A stretch of 64,000 nt of DNA from an uncultured Ruminococcus sp. GTDB taxonomy: Bacteria; Bacillota; Clostridia; Oscillospirales; Ruminococcaceae. This document shows positions 15,938 through 24,050 of the stretch, piece after piece (positions within the stretch are counted from its first letter, which is position 1; the number at the start of each line of letters is the position of its first letter). The notes beneath the pieces were generated by a model. It did not search any database. It saw only the letters and a program-made list of their open reading frames with translations, and had not been told where the DNA came from. The DNA lies in assembly GCA_902788785.1 (NCBI GenBank), contig CADALT010000011.1, positions 21,766 through 85,765 of the forward strand, written 5' to 3'. A program made the translations under genes and the position numbers.

Positions 15938-16912
15938 TTGGCAATAGATAAGACTTTACAGACGAAGCGTTCCGCAAGAGGCGCTTCTATGGATTCTCTC
16001 TCAGTGCCCGATACCACCAGGATGAAAGACCTGGACAGACCTGCATCTTACAGGGCAGGCACAGGTATAAATGCTGCTGCCGACGAGATCTTCAACTCAA
16101 GCAGCCACATCGGAAGGACCACACAGTTCGGTGCTGCCGATATGAATTACAAGGGCTCGGAAAAAATGGCTAAAGAACGCAAGGACGCCGAGGAAGACGA
16201 TCCGCTGAAGGATATGCGCTTCTCTCCCGAGGTCAACAGAAAAGCCCCCGATGTCATGCATCAGGGCGTTAAGGTAGGTTCAGCCTATGTTGAGCGCAGA
16301 AAGGTAGTCATCTGGATGGTGGTATCTTTCCTGCTGCTGGCTTGTGCGCTGATATTCCTGCCGCCGCTGATGAATTCATCGGATGAAACCACTTCCGTCG
16401 ATCACGACCGCAATGTGTTTGAAGATATGGGCATGAATGAGTTCAAGGCTTATGCCGTGGCGAATTACTCAGTGTACTCCACCGATGCTTTCTCTTCGGA
16501 AAAAAATGAGAGCTACAGAGTGATACGCCTGAATGCACATTTGCAGAATTCCTCACCTTTTGAGGTCACGATACCTCAGTATAAAGCTGTACACGTCCCC
16601 GGAAAGTACAAGAACAAGGTATGTTATGTTACCTCTGCAAAAACCGAGGACGGAAAGATAGTCGGTGATACCATACCCGGATTTTCGGGCGAAGATGTGA
16701 CCATAGAGATAATGGTCAACGTGGTCGGTATGACAGATGAAGATCTTGATGAGTGCATAACAGGCATGATACTCTCGACCGTTGATGCCAAAAAGCAGAT
16801 GGTCGGCAATATCAAGACCCCATGTATCCCCGGATTTCTGTTCGTGTCAAACACCGTGAAAATCACCCTTGAGGATGATAAGGCACCAAATGCCATAGAA
16901 AAACATAAGTAG
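15938..16912 (+). CDS. Bitopic membrane protein of unknown function inside the cell-wall cluster
   Basis: 324 residues: a ~120-residue polar, probably disordered cytoplasmic domain (rich in Arg, Asp, Ser), one membrane segment (about 124-144, VVIWMVVSFLLLACALIFL), and a ~180-residue extracellular domain with beta-strand pattern and two Cys. Start TTG 15938 has AAGGA 12 bases upstream; an ATG at 15930 is out of frame and closes quickly. I recognise no family. Its place between murG and murA, in the same direction, suggests a lineage-specific division or wall-synthesis partner. Confidence 0.75.
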   Translation: MAIDKTLQTKRSARGASMDSLSVPDTTRMKDLDRPASYRAGTGINAAADEIFNSSSHIGRTTQFGAADMNYKGSEKMAKERKDAEEDDPLKDMRFSPEVNRKAPDVMHQGVKVGSAYVERRKVVIWMVVSFLLLACALIFLPPLMNSSDETTSVDHDRNVFEDMGMNEFKAYAVANYSVYSTDAFSSEKNESYRVIRLNAHLQNSSPFEVTIPQYKAVHVPGKYKNKVCYVTSAKTEDGKIVGDTIPGFSGEDVTIEIMVNVVGMTDEDLDECITGMILSTVDAKKQMVGNIKTPCIPGFLFVSNTVKITLEDDKAPNAIEKHK

Positions 16913-16995
16913 CGAAATACCGTGCTGATGCATAAGATATGTCAAACGGCAGTTTATTGATGTCGTTTAATCTACCCAAAAAAGGGGCGACATTT

Positions 16996-18252
16996 ATGCA
17001 GAGGCTTATCATAGAAGGCGGAAAAAAGCTGTGCGGCGAGATAAAGGTGCAGGGTGCGAAAAACAGTGCGCTGCCTCTGCTGGCAGGCTGTCTGCTTGCG
17101 GGGGACCGTACCGTGCTGTACGGCTGTCCCGAGCTTTCTGATGTTTTTTCCGCTTGCAGGATACTTAACAGACTTGGCTGCAAATGCAGCTTTGATAAAG
17201 GCACGGTAAGTGCCGACTCCTCCACCCTGACAGGGTGGGACATACCCGAAGAACTTATGCGTGAGATGCGCTGTTCGATAGTGTTCCTGGGTGCGGTGCT
17301 GGGCAGGCTGGGCAAATGCGAACTAAGCTACCCCGGCGGCTGCGAACTGGGTCCGAGACCCATAGATATGCACCTTGATGCCCTTAAACAGCTGGGCGTG
17401 GTCATGACCGAGGAACACGGCAGGATAAGCTGCGTGTGCCCCAAAGGACTGCGTGGTGCAGCGATAGACCTGCCATTTCCTTCCGTGGGTGCTACGGAAA
17501 ACATAATGCTGGCAGCAGCTTGCGCTGAGGGCGACACTATTATAAGAGGTGCAGCCCGTGAGCCCGAGATAGAAGATCTGGCAGATTTTCTCAACAGGTG
17601 CGGCGCACGCATAAAAGGTGCAGGAAACAGCACAATACGTATAAGCGGAGTAAAAAAGCTCCACGGATGCGAATACAAAGTCATGCCCGACAGGATAGCG
17701 GCGGCGACCTATATGGCAGCTGCGGCATCAGCAGGGGGCGAAGTAGGACTTTTAGGCATACGCTGTGCAGACCTCTCTGCGGTGATCGCAGTCTTTGAAG
17801 AAATGGGCTGCGGGATATACTGCATGGAGGATAGGATATTCATCAGCTGCAAGCTCCCCCTGAAAGCGGTGCGGATGATACGCACCATGCCCTACCCGGG
17901 ATTTCCAACCGATGCGCAGGCAGTGGTAATGGCAGCGCTGGCAACGGCACAGGGCAGCAGCATGATAGTGGAAAATATTTTTGAGAGCAGATACCGCCAT
18001 GTGGATGAGCTCGTCCGCATGGGCGCTGATATAAAGACCTCGGGCAGAACTGCCGTGATACAGGGCGTGCGCAGGCTATACGGAGCAAGTGTGCGTGCAA
18101 GCGACCTGAGAGGCGGCGCAGCGCTGACAGTGGCAGCACTGGGTGCCGAGGGCACTACCTCAGTGGCAGGTGTGCAGTACATCGACAGGGGCTATGAACA
18201 CCCCGAGAAAGTGCTGACCTCGCTGGGGGCTAAAGTAAGGAGAGCATTCTGA
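16996..18252 (+). CDS. murA: UDP-N-acetylglucosamine 1-carboxyvinyltransferase MurA
   Basis: 418 residues, the normal length. Begins LIIEGGKKLCGEIKVQGAKN with the KN motif of EPT enzymes; the active-site loop is YPGGCELGPRPIDMHL with catalytic Cys116; later GYPGFPTDAQA and DLRGGAALTVAAL are diagnostic. It catalyses the first committed step of peptidoglycan synthesis, transferring enolpyruvate from PEP to UDP-GlcNAc, and is the fosfomycin target (Cys form, so expected sensitive at target level). ATG 16996 is chosen for its AAAGGGG site and for family length. Upstream in-frame codons to 16939 lack support. Confidence 0.96.
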   Translation: MQRLIIEGGKKLCGEIKVQGAKNSALPLLAGCLLAGDRTVLYGCPELSDVFSACRILNRLGCKCSFDKGTVSADSSTLTGWDIPEELMREMRCSIVFLGAVLGRLGKCELSYPGGCELGPRPIDMHLDALKQLGVVMTEEHGRISCVCPKGLRGAAIDLPFPSVGATENIMLAAACAEGDTIIRGAAREPEIEDLADFLNRCGARIKGAGNSTIRISGVKKLHGCEYKVMPDRIAAATYMAAAASAGGEVGLLGIRCADLSAVIAVFEEMGCGIYCMEDRIFISCKLPLKAVRMIRTMPYPGFPTDAQAVVMAALATAQGSSMIVENIFESRYRHVDELVRMGADIKTSGRTAVIQGVRRLYGASVRASDLRGGAALTVAALGAEGTTSVAGVQYIDRGYEHPEKVLTSLGAKVRRAF

Positions 18253-18275
18253 CGATCATAAAGGACGAAGTTTAA

Positions 18276-19427
18276 ATGAGCAATATTTTTGAGAAAGATC
18301 CCGAGCCTGTGTTCAAAGCACGCCCCAAGCGTATCCTGAACATCAGGGCGCTCTATGCGGGCGCAGCCGTGATCGCAGCCGTGGTGATACTGGTGCTGTG
18401 CATGACGGTATTTTTTAATGTCAGTGACATCGAGATAGAAGGTGTCAGCCTGTATACGCAGGAACAGATAGTCAATGTGGGCGGCATCACACAGAACATG
18501 AACCTGGTAAGGACCGATGTTTCACTTGCCGAACAACGACTGAAGGAAAACCTTGTATATATTGACGATGCAAAGGTCACAAAGTCATACCCATCGACAG
18601 TAGTCATAAGCTGTACCGAGGCGGTAAAGGCTGCGGATATCGAGTACGAGGGCAGCTACTATGTCGTAAGCACTTCGGGCAGAATACTGGAAGCCGCAAA
18701 TGCTCAGCCTACGGGCGGCATACCAGTGGTCACAGGATTCAAGTTCTACACAGGTCAGGACCTTATCGACAAGGGAAAAGAACTGACAGAAGAGGATATA
18801 CTCGCTTTCAGAGCGGCAGGCAGCAAACTGCGCTCCGAGGATGATTACAGCAGCAAGATACTGGTAGATCTGGTCAATGAGATCAGAAAGCAGGATCTGA
18901 AAAATGTGGTGAGCATCGAGATGTCATCAAGAGCCGATATCAAGCTCAATGTGGATAACAGGCTCGAAGTCAAACTGGGAAGTTCTGCGGATATCCCCTA
19001 CAAGCTCAGCTATTTCAATGCGGTCATAAGCACTCTCGCACCGAACTACGAGGGTACGCTTATATATAACGGCGTTTCGGGCGGCGTTTCGGCTATACCG
19101 AAGGATAAAGCCATAGGTAAGCCTAATTTTGCTAAAGACCCTGTTAAAAAGGACGACAGTTCTTCAGAGGCAGAACCTGCCAACGCTCCTATGAACGGTA
19201 CAGGCGATAATAACAGCGTGCCCGATCAGGCAGCCGATACACAGCAGATCCAGCAGGACGGCGCTTTGCAGGGCAATAACGGTCAGACCGACGGCACGGG
19301 CTACGATAACGGCTGGACAGATAACGGCTGGCAGGCTGACAATGGCGGCTGGACCGACGATACGTGGACAGATAATACCTGGGACGGCGGAGGAAATGAC
19401 TGGGATACAGGCTACACATATTGGTAA
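18276..19427 (+). CDS. divIB: Cell division protein DivIB/FtsQ with Trp-rich C-terminal tail
   Basis: 383 residues. Short basic cytoplasmic head (ARPKRILNIR), one membrane segment (about 27-46), then a POTRA domain (FFNVSDIEIEGVSLYTQEQIVNVGG) and the beta domain (VVISCTEAVKAADIEYEGSYYVVSTSGRILE). DivIB stabilises FtsL-DivIC in the divisome. The last ~110 residues form a low-complexity tail rich in Asn, Asp, Gly, Gln and Trp, with repeated WTDN and NGW units, ending in Trp. Such a tail is outside the usual family length (~260-290) and lies outside the cell. Confidence 0.9.
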   Translation: MSNIFEKDPEPVFKARPKRILNIRALYAGAAVIAAVVILVLCMTVFFNVSDIEIEGVSLYTQEQIVNVGGITQNMNLVRTDVSLAEQRLKENLVYIDDAKVTKSYPSTVVISCTEAVKAADIEYEGSYYVVSTSGRILEAANAQPTGGIPVVTGFKFYTGQDLIDKGKELTEEDILAFRAAGSKLRSEDDYSSKILVDLVNEIRKQDLKNVVSIEMSSRADIKLNVDNRLEVKLGSSADIPYKLSYFNAVISTLAPNYEGTLIYNGVSGGVSAIPKDKAIGKPNFAKDPVKKDDSSSEAEPANAPMNGTGDNNSVPDQAADTQQIQQDGALQGNNGQTDGTGYDNGWTDNGWQADNGGWTDDTWTDNTWDGGGNDWDTGYTYW

Positions 19428-19486
19428 AGTTTTTACAAATTAACAAAAGTTTAAAGTTTATCAAGGGCTTAATGTCGGCAAAATCC

Positions 19487-19515
19487 TTTACAATTCGGGG
19501 AATTTGTGTTATCAT
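19487..19515 (+). promoter_or_regulatory. Promoter of ftsZ
   Basis: TTTACA, 17-bp spacer, TATCAT in the 195-base gap between divIB and ftsZ; start expected near 19522, giving a ~100-base leader. No terminator was found after divIB, so ftsZ may also be read from upstream. Confidence 0.7.
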
Positions 19516-19622
19516 ATTACTGTATCTAGTTATGTTCTCTGCACCTTAGCGGTAATGAGACAGGAGAAAATACAGAGCTTCGGTTCGGAGAATATGTGAA
19601 AAAATTCAGGAGGATGTTTACT

Positions 19623-20783
19623 ATGAGTTATGAATTTGTAGAAGAGCCTGTAGTGGGCGCAAAGATCAAAGTTATCGGCGTTGGCGGAGGCGGCGGAAAT
19701 GCCCTCAACGGCATTGCGCAGGCAGGTATCCAGGGCAACGTTGAATACATAGCTGTAAATACTGATATACAGGCACTCAAGAAGTCTATGGCTGACAGAC
19801 AGATCCAGATCGGCGCTAAGCTGACACATGGTCTGGGCGCAGGCGCTAAGCCTGAGATCGGTGAGGCTTCCGCACAGGAGAGCCAGGACGAGATCGCTGA
19901 GGCTATCAAGGACGCAGATATGGTATTTATCACCGCAGGTATGGGCGGCGGAACAGGTACAGGTGCAGCTCCTGTTGTTGCAGAGATCGCACAGAGCCTT
20001 GAAAAGCTGACTATAGCTGTAGTTACAAAGCCCTTCAAGTTCGAGGGCGTAAAGAAGATGATGAGAGCAGAGAGCGGTATCGAGCAGCTCGTTAAGCACG
20101 TTGATGCGCTGATCGTTATACCTAACCAGAACCTTATCACAAGCGATATGAGACTGACCATGAAGCAGTCCTACCAGATCGCAGATGAGGTGCTCAAGAC
20201 AGACGTTATCGCTATCGCTGAGATCATCACAAGACATGACGAGATCAACGTTGACTTCGCTGACGTTACCACTATCCTCAAGGGCGCAGGCAGAGCACAC
20301 ATCGCTATCGGCCACGGCGAAGGCAAGGATAAGGTACAGGATATCGTAAGCCAGGTTATCGCTTCCAAGATACTGGAGACATCTATCTCCGGCGCAAGAA
20401 GACTGATCGTAAACGTATCCATGTCCGAGGACCTGCTCATCAGCGATATGGACGAACTGACAGCTGCTATCGCAGACGCTGCGGATGACGGCGCAGAGAT
20501 CATCTTCGGTAACGGTACAAATCCCGATACCAAGGATTGCATGGATGTTACAGTTATCGCCGCAGATTTTGTGGAGGGCAACCCTTCCGCTGCTAATCTC
20601 GAAGAGGCAGCAGCACAGAATGCAGCCGCTGTATCCCCTGCACCTACAGCACAGACCTTCAACTTCCAGAGAACAGAGGAAGACAAGAAGGCTGATGCAG
20701 AGGCTATGTACAAGGCAGGCGTTAAGGCAGCAGATAAGACAGATATCTATGACGATATCTTCAACGTTTTCAAAAATAAATAA
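19623..20783 (+). CDS. ftsZ: Cell division GTPase FtsZ
   Basis: 387 residues. Tubulin-type GTP-binding elements: GVGGGGGNALNG near the N terminus and the signature GGGTGTG at about residues 108-114, plus the T7-loop region (NVDFADVTTILKGAGRAHIAIG). It forms the Z ring. The C-terminal conserved peptide is present only loosely (IYDDIFNVFKNK). ATG 19623 follows AGGAGG by 9 bases; two upstream in-frame ATG codons are less suitable. ftsA is not adjacent. Synonymous codon use is strongly biased toward a few codons, as expected for high expression. Confidence 0.98.
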   Translation: MSYEFVEEPVVGAKIKVIGVGGGGGNALNGIAQAGIQGNVEYIAVNTDIQALKKSMADRQIQIGAKLTHGLGAGAKPEIGEASAQESQDEIAEAIKDADMVFITAGMGGGTGTGAAPVVAEIAQSLEKLTIAVVTKPFKFEGVKKMMRAESGIEQLVKHVDALIVIPNQNLITSDMRLTMKQSYQIADEVLKTDVIAIAEIITRHDEINVDFADVTTILKGAGRAHIAIGHGEGKDKVQDIVSQVIASKILETSISGARRLIVNVSMSEDLLISDMDELTAAIADAADDGAEIIFGNGTNPDTKDCMDVTVIAADFVEGNPSAANLEEAAAQNAAAVSPAPTAQTFNFQRTEEDKKADAEAMYKAGVKAADKTDIYDDIFNVFKNK

Positions 20784-20792
20784 TCAGCTGAT

Positions 20793-20823
20793 ATCAAAGA
20801 CGAGTTCATCACTCGTCTTTGAT
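20793..20823 (+). terminator. Strong hairpin after ftsZ
   Basis: Perfect 12-bp stem ATCAAAGACGAG / CTCGTCTTTGAT with a 7-base loop. A T run is lacking after the stem, so termination may be Rho-assisted or the hairpin may protect the 3' end. Confidence 0.65.
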
Positions 20824-20835
20824 GGCTATATAAAT

Positions 20836-20889
20836 TATATTAAACGACATAAATTTCTATATCAAGAAGTTTTAATGTCGTTTGCTATA
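20836..20889 (+). repeat. Dispersed inverted-repeat element, copy A (short form)
   Basis: 54 bp bounded by TATATTAAACGACAT and ATGTCGTTTGCTATA, which pair as terminal inverted repeats. The internal core seen in copies B and C is deleted. It lies just downstream of the ftsZ hairpin. The remaining gap to divIVA (20890-21026) shows no other feature. Confidence 0.8.
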
Positions 20890-21026
20890 TCCGATTCAAG
20901 CCGCACGGACACGATATTATAGAGTTATGTGGTGCTCATATCGGAAAATTGTACACAAAATCTAAGTTGAGAATTGTATGGTTTACTGAATTTTAACGAA
21001 ATTGTGAAATTTATTAAAGTTTACGG

Positions 21027-21055
21027 TTGAAATGAGCGGCGATTTGTAGTATAAT
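21027..21055 (+). promoter_or_regulatory. Promoter of divIVA
   Basis: TTGAAA, 17-bp spacer, TATAAT; start expected near 21062, leader ~85 bases, with AGGAGG before the ATG. Confidence 0.85.
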
Positions 21056-21145
21056 AAATTAGTATCTATAAACGGTCAGGCACCGTTTATCTTAGAGTTG
21101 CGTAAATTATGATTTGTGCAAATATATTTCAGGAGGGAATAGAAA

Positions 21146-22090
21146 ATGGCTGGTAGCGGATATTTGAGAACGGTAAGAGTCGGCGGTTTCGATAAGCAGG
21201 ATGTTCTGCAGTATGTTGACGAGCTGACTTCCAAGATCTATCAACTCGAGACCAAGGTCAAGGATCAGGAAGAGCAGATCGACCGTCTTGAACAGCAGGA
21301 AGGTACTGTTCAGCAGGGCGATGATGAAGCAAAGAAGGAGCTTGAAGCTAAGGTTGAAGAGGCTAAGCAGAAGATAGCTGAGCTGATGGCTTCCACAGAT
21401 ACTATGAAGGTAAGGATCGCTGACTATGAGCAGCAGATCACTGAGAAGGATGCCGAGATCGAGCAGAAGAATGCTGAGATCGAGGATCTGAAGGATAAGG
21501 TCGCAGAGGCAGAGCAGAAGGCTCAGCAGGCTGAGAACAGCGGTTCACAGCAGGCGTTCGATATGGGTCAGATCTTTGTTCAGGCTCAGCAGACCGCTAA
21601 TATGGCTATCGAGAAGGCTAAGGCTGATGCTAAGCAGATCACTGATGAGGCTGAGGCACAGGCTAACCAGGCTATCGACGATGCTAACGCACAGGCTGAG
21701 GCTACTGTTACAAAGGCTAACACCGAGGCTGAGCAGACCATCAGCGCTGCAAGACAGAGCGCAGAGGATACCAAGGCTGAGGCTAAGAAGGAAGCAGATC
21801 AGGTTACAGGCGCTGCTTACAGCGAGGCTGCAAGAGTCAAGAAGGAAGCCGAGGAAGAGGCTGAAAGACTCATCAACGACGCTAAGGAGAAGGCTGCAGC
21901 TATCAAGAACGATACAGTTGAGATCAGAACAGCTGTCAAGAGTGAGTTCACATCTCTCAGCGACACCGTTCAGAAGCTCGTTACAACTCTTAATGATCTG
22001 TACGGCAGCAGCATCGGCGCTGTTAATACCGCAAGAGATCTGATCGACGATGGTCTTGAGATCGTAAGCGACGAGGAAGAGGAAGTGTAA
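21146..22090 (+). CDS. divIVA: DivIVA-like coiled-coil protein
   Basis: 314 residues. The N-terminal RTVRVGGFDKQDVLQYVDEL matches the membrane-binding DivIVA domain (Phe/Gly turn then coiled coil); the rest is a long parallel coiled coil, rich in Ala, Glu, Lys and Gln (about residues 25-280), ending in an acidic tail (SDEEEEV). DivIVA proteins mark curved membrane at septa and poles and organise wall synthesis. Location right after ftsZ fits. The central Ala/Glu repeats resemble a stalk. Its stop overlaps the next start (TAATG). Confidence 0.88.
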   Translation: MAGSGYLRTVRVGGFDKQDVLQYVDELTSKIYQLETKVKDQEEQIDRLEQQEGTVQQGDDEAKKELEAKVEEAKQKIAELMASTDTMKVRIADYEQQITEKDAEIEQKNAEIEDLKDKVAEAEQKAQQAENSGSQQAFDMGQIFVQAQQTANMAIEKAKADAKQITDEAEAQANQAIDDANAQAEATVTKANTEAEQTISAARQSAEDTKAEAKKEADQVTGAAYSEAARVKKEAEEEAERLINDAKEKAAAIKNDTVEIRTAVKSEFTSLSDTVQKLVTTLNDLYGSSIGAVNTARDLIDDGLEIVSDEEEEV

Positions 22091-22650
22091 TGTCTGATAT
22101 AAGGTCTTTCAGAACGGAAGAACTTAAAGAGCGCAGCGGTGAGCTGAAATGCGGAGATAAGATACTGCTCACGGGCACTGTATATACCGCAAGAGATGCC
22201 GCACATAAGCGCTTCGCAGCACTGCTTGACGAGGGTAAGGAACTTCCTATCCCCTTAGAAGGCGCTGTGATATACTATGCAGGTCCCACACCTGCCCCCG
22301 AGGGCAAGGCTATAGGTTCCTGCGGCCCTACAACTTCGGGCAGGATGGACAGATTTGCGCCCAGACTGCTTGACCTGGGTCTTGGCGGAATGATCGGTAA
22401 GGGCGAAAGATCACAGGAAGTACGTGATGCCGTGGTCAGAAACGGCGCTGTATATCTCTGTGCGGTCGGCGGCGCAGGCGCACTTGCCTGCAACTGCATA
22501 AAGTCCTGCGAGGTCATAGCTTTTGATGACCTTGGGTGCGAATCGGTGAAGAAGCTCTATGTTGAGAACTTCCCTGTTATCGTGGCAGATGATCGTTTCG
22601 GCGGCGATATATTCTCCCGTGGCAGAGCCGAATACTGCACAGCTGAATAA
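22090..22650 (+). CDS. Fumarate hydratase/L(+)-tartrate dehydratase beta subunit-like protein
   Basis: 186 residues, the size of the free beta subunit of class I (iron-sulfur) hydro-lyases. Diagnostic segments: GDKILLTGTVYTARDAAHKR, YYAGPTPA, GSCGPTTSGRMDRFAPRLLDLG, GKGERSQEV and the C-terminal DDLGCESVKKLYVENFPVIVADD. The partner alpha subunit carrying the 4Fe-4S cluster is not adjacent; the upstream gene is divIVA, translationally coupled through TAATG. The enzyme interconverts fumarate and malate or dehydrates tartrate. Which one cannot be told from the beta subunit. Confidence 0.9.
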   Translation: MSDIRSFRTEELKERSGELKCGDKILLTGTVYTARDAAHKRFAALLDEGKELPIPLEGAVIYYAGPTPAPEGKAIGSCGPTTSGRMDRFAPRLLDLGLGGMIGKGERSQEVRDAVVRNGAVYLCAVGGAGALACNCIKSCEVIAFDDLGCESVKKLYVENFPVIVADDRFGGDIFSRGRAEYCTAE

Positions 22651-22662
22651 TGAATAGCACAC

Positions 22663-22697
22663 TCCGGAAGCAGCAAGTCTGTTTCCGGATTTTTTTT
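22663..22697 (+). terminator. Terminator of the divIVA operon
   Basis: Stem TCCGGAA / TTCCGGA, 13-base loop, then nine T in a row. Confidence 0.9.
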
Positions 22698-22817
22698 GCC
22701 CAAAGTAATTTTTTCGAGAAATTATACAAATCTCAACACTGTGATTTCTTTATAGTTAATTGGTCATAATTGTGAACTTGATGTGTTCTTTTGGCGGCGC
22801 AAAATTTGTTGTAATAT

Positions 22818-22852
22818 TAAACGTTTTCGACATATTTACATAAACGTTTTCG
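22818..22852 (+). promoter_or_regulatory. Pair of LacI-type operator candidates upstream of the cellobiose operon
   Basis: The 12-mer TAAACGTTTTCG occurs twice, at 22818 and 22841 (23 bp apart), each holding the palindrome AAACGTTT with a central CG as in LacI-family operators. They lie 70-105 bp upstream of the promoter at 22922. No regulator gene is adjacent. The rest of the gap (22698-22817) is AT-rich with nothing recognisable. Confidence 0.5.
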
Positions 22853-22921
22853 TAATATTGGTAAGATGTTCAAAAGGTTTATAAAATATTTATCTAAATG
22901 GGCAAAAATCGGGAAAAACTC

Positions 22922-22950
22922 TTGAATAATCCTGACTTGTGTGTTATAAT
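22922..22950 (+). promoter_or_regulatory. Promoter of the cellobiose operon
   Basis: TTGAAT, 17-bp spacer, TATAAT; start near 22957, leader about 90 bases to the GTG at 23046. Confidence 0.85.
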
Positions 22951-23045
22951 GGTCTATGTAAATCATGCCCGATGGCGAAATTGCGCTTTGATGCAGTTTT
23001 TGTATTTCTCTTGTACTGCCGTCGGCACGAAAGGAAGAATATACA

Positions 23046-24050
23046 GTGAATAAAATTGACCTGAATTATGAATTCAAGGGTGAAAGCTGCGTAAAAATGC
23101 AGTCCGATAAATATACTGCCATAATCGCTCCCGCTGTGGGCTCTGCGGTGCTCAGGATGAGAGATGACAAGAACGATCTGGAGATCTTCCGTTTCAGGAA
23201 ATTCATCTCTATGCAGAATATCAGAGAGCAGCGTGAGATCTGGGGTCTGCCCACTCTCTATCTGCCTAACCGCTTCGATAAGGGCGTGCTCAAAACATCT
23301 GATGCTGAATACCACTTCCCCATCAATGAACCCTTGTTCAATAATTTCATTCACGGCTGGGTGCATCAGAGAGCGCACGAGATAGAGTGCTACTCCGAGG
23401 ATAACGGCAAATGCGTGCTGATAACCTCGTATATCTATGATAAAAACGACGAGATGTATGAGTTCTTCCCCGTGGATTTCAAGATATCCTATACATTTAC
23501 GCTTTCAAAAGACGGACTCAGACAGGATATCTACCTGACCAATAACTCCGATAAGGCTCTGCCTGTTTCCATATGTACACATACCTGCATCAATTCGCCC
23601 CTTAAAGACGGCGGAAATGAAGCTGACCTGAGACTTTGTGTGCCCGTTGGCGAAAAGTGCGAGCTTGACTCCAGATGTCTGCCTACCGAAAGACTTCTTG
23701 CGCTGACTGATCGGGATAAGGAGTATAAAGCAGGCAAAAAGACCCCCACAGGACAGAAACTCGATAACGATATGTATACCGCTGTCATGAACACCTACAA
23801 GGACAAGCCCTTCAACGGTGTTATCGTCAGAGATATCAAGAACGGCATAACCTTACTCAATGAGGTATCCGAAGAATTCAAATTCTGGAATATCTGGAAC
23901 CACGACGGTGATAAGGGCTATTTCTGCCCCGAGCCGATGACGGCTATGATAAATGCACCAAATCTCAGCCTTGATAAGGAGATAAGCGGTTACTGCGAGA
24001 TAATGAAAGGTGAGACCTTTAAATGCTGGCAGAGGTTCTATACCGAATAA
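23046..24050 (+). CDS. Aldose 1-epimerase/mutarotase-like protein
   Basis: 334 residues of the galactose mutarotase fold: early SDKYTAIIAPAVGSAVLRMRD (pattern of the first strands), LPNRFDKGVL, HGWVHQRAHEI with the paired His usually needed for catalysis, and WNIWNHDGDKGYFCPEPMTAMINAPN near the end. Likely role is to interconvert anomers of the glucose or glucose 1-phosphate-related sugars released with the phosphorylase encoded two genes on. GTG 23046 has GAAAGGA upstream. The gene overlaps the following lipoprotein gene by 28 bases. Confidence 0.8.
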   Translation: MNKIDLNYEFKGESCVKMQSDKYTAIIAPAVGSAVLRMRDDKNDLEIFRFRKFISMQNIREQREIWGLPTLYLPNRFDKGVLKTSDAEYHFPINEPLFNNFIHGWVHQRAHEIECYSEDNGKCVLITSYIYDKNDEMYEFFPVDFKISYTFTLSKDGLRQDIYLTNNSDKALPVSICTHTCINSPLKDGGNEADLRLCVPVGEKCELDSRCLPTERLLALTDRDKEYKAGKKTPTGQKLDNDMYTAVMNTYKDKPFNGVIVRDIKNGITLLNEVSEEFKFWNIWNHDGDKGYFCPEPMTAMINAPNLSLDKEISGYCEIMKGETFKCWQRFYTE

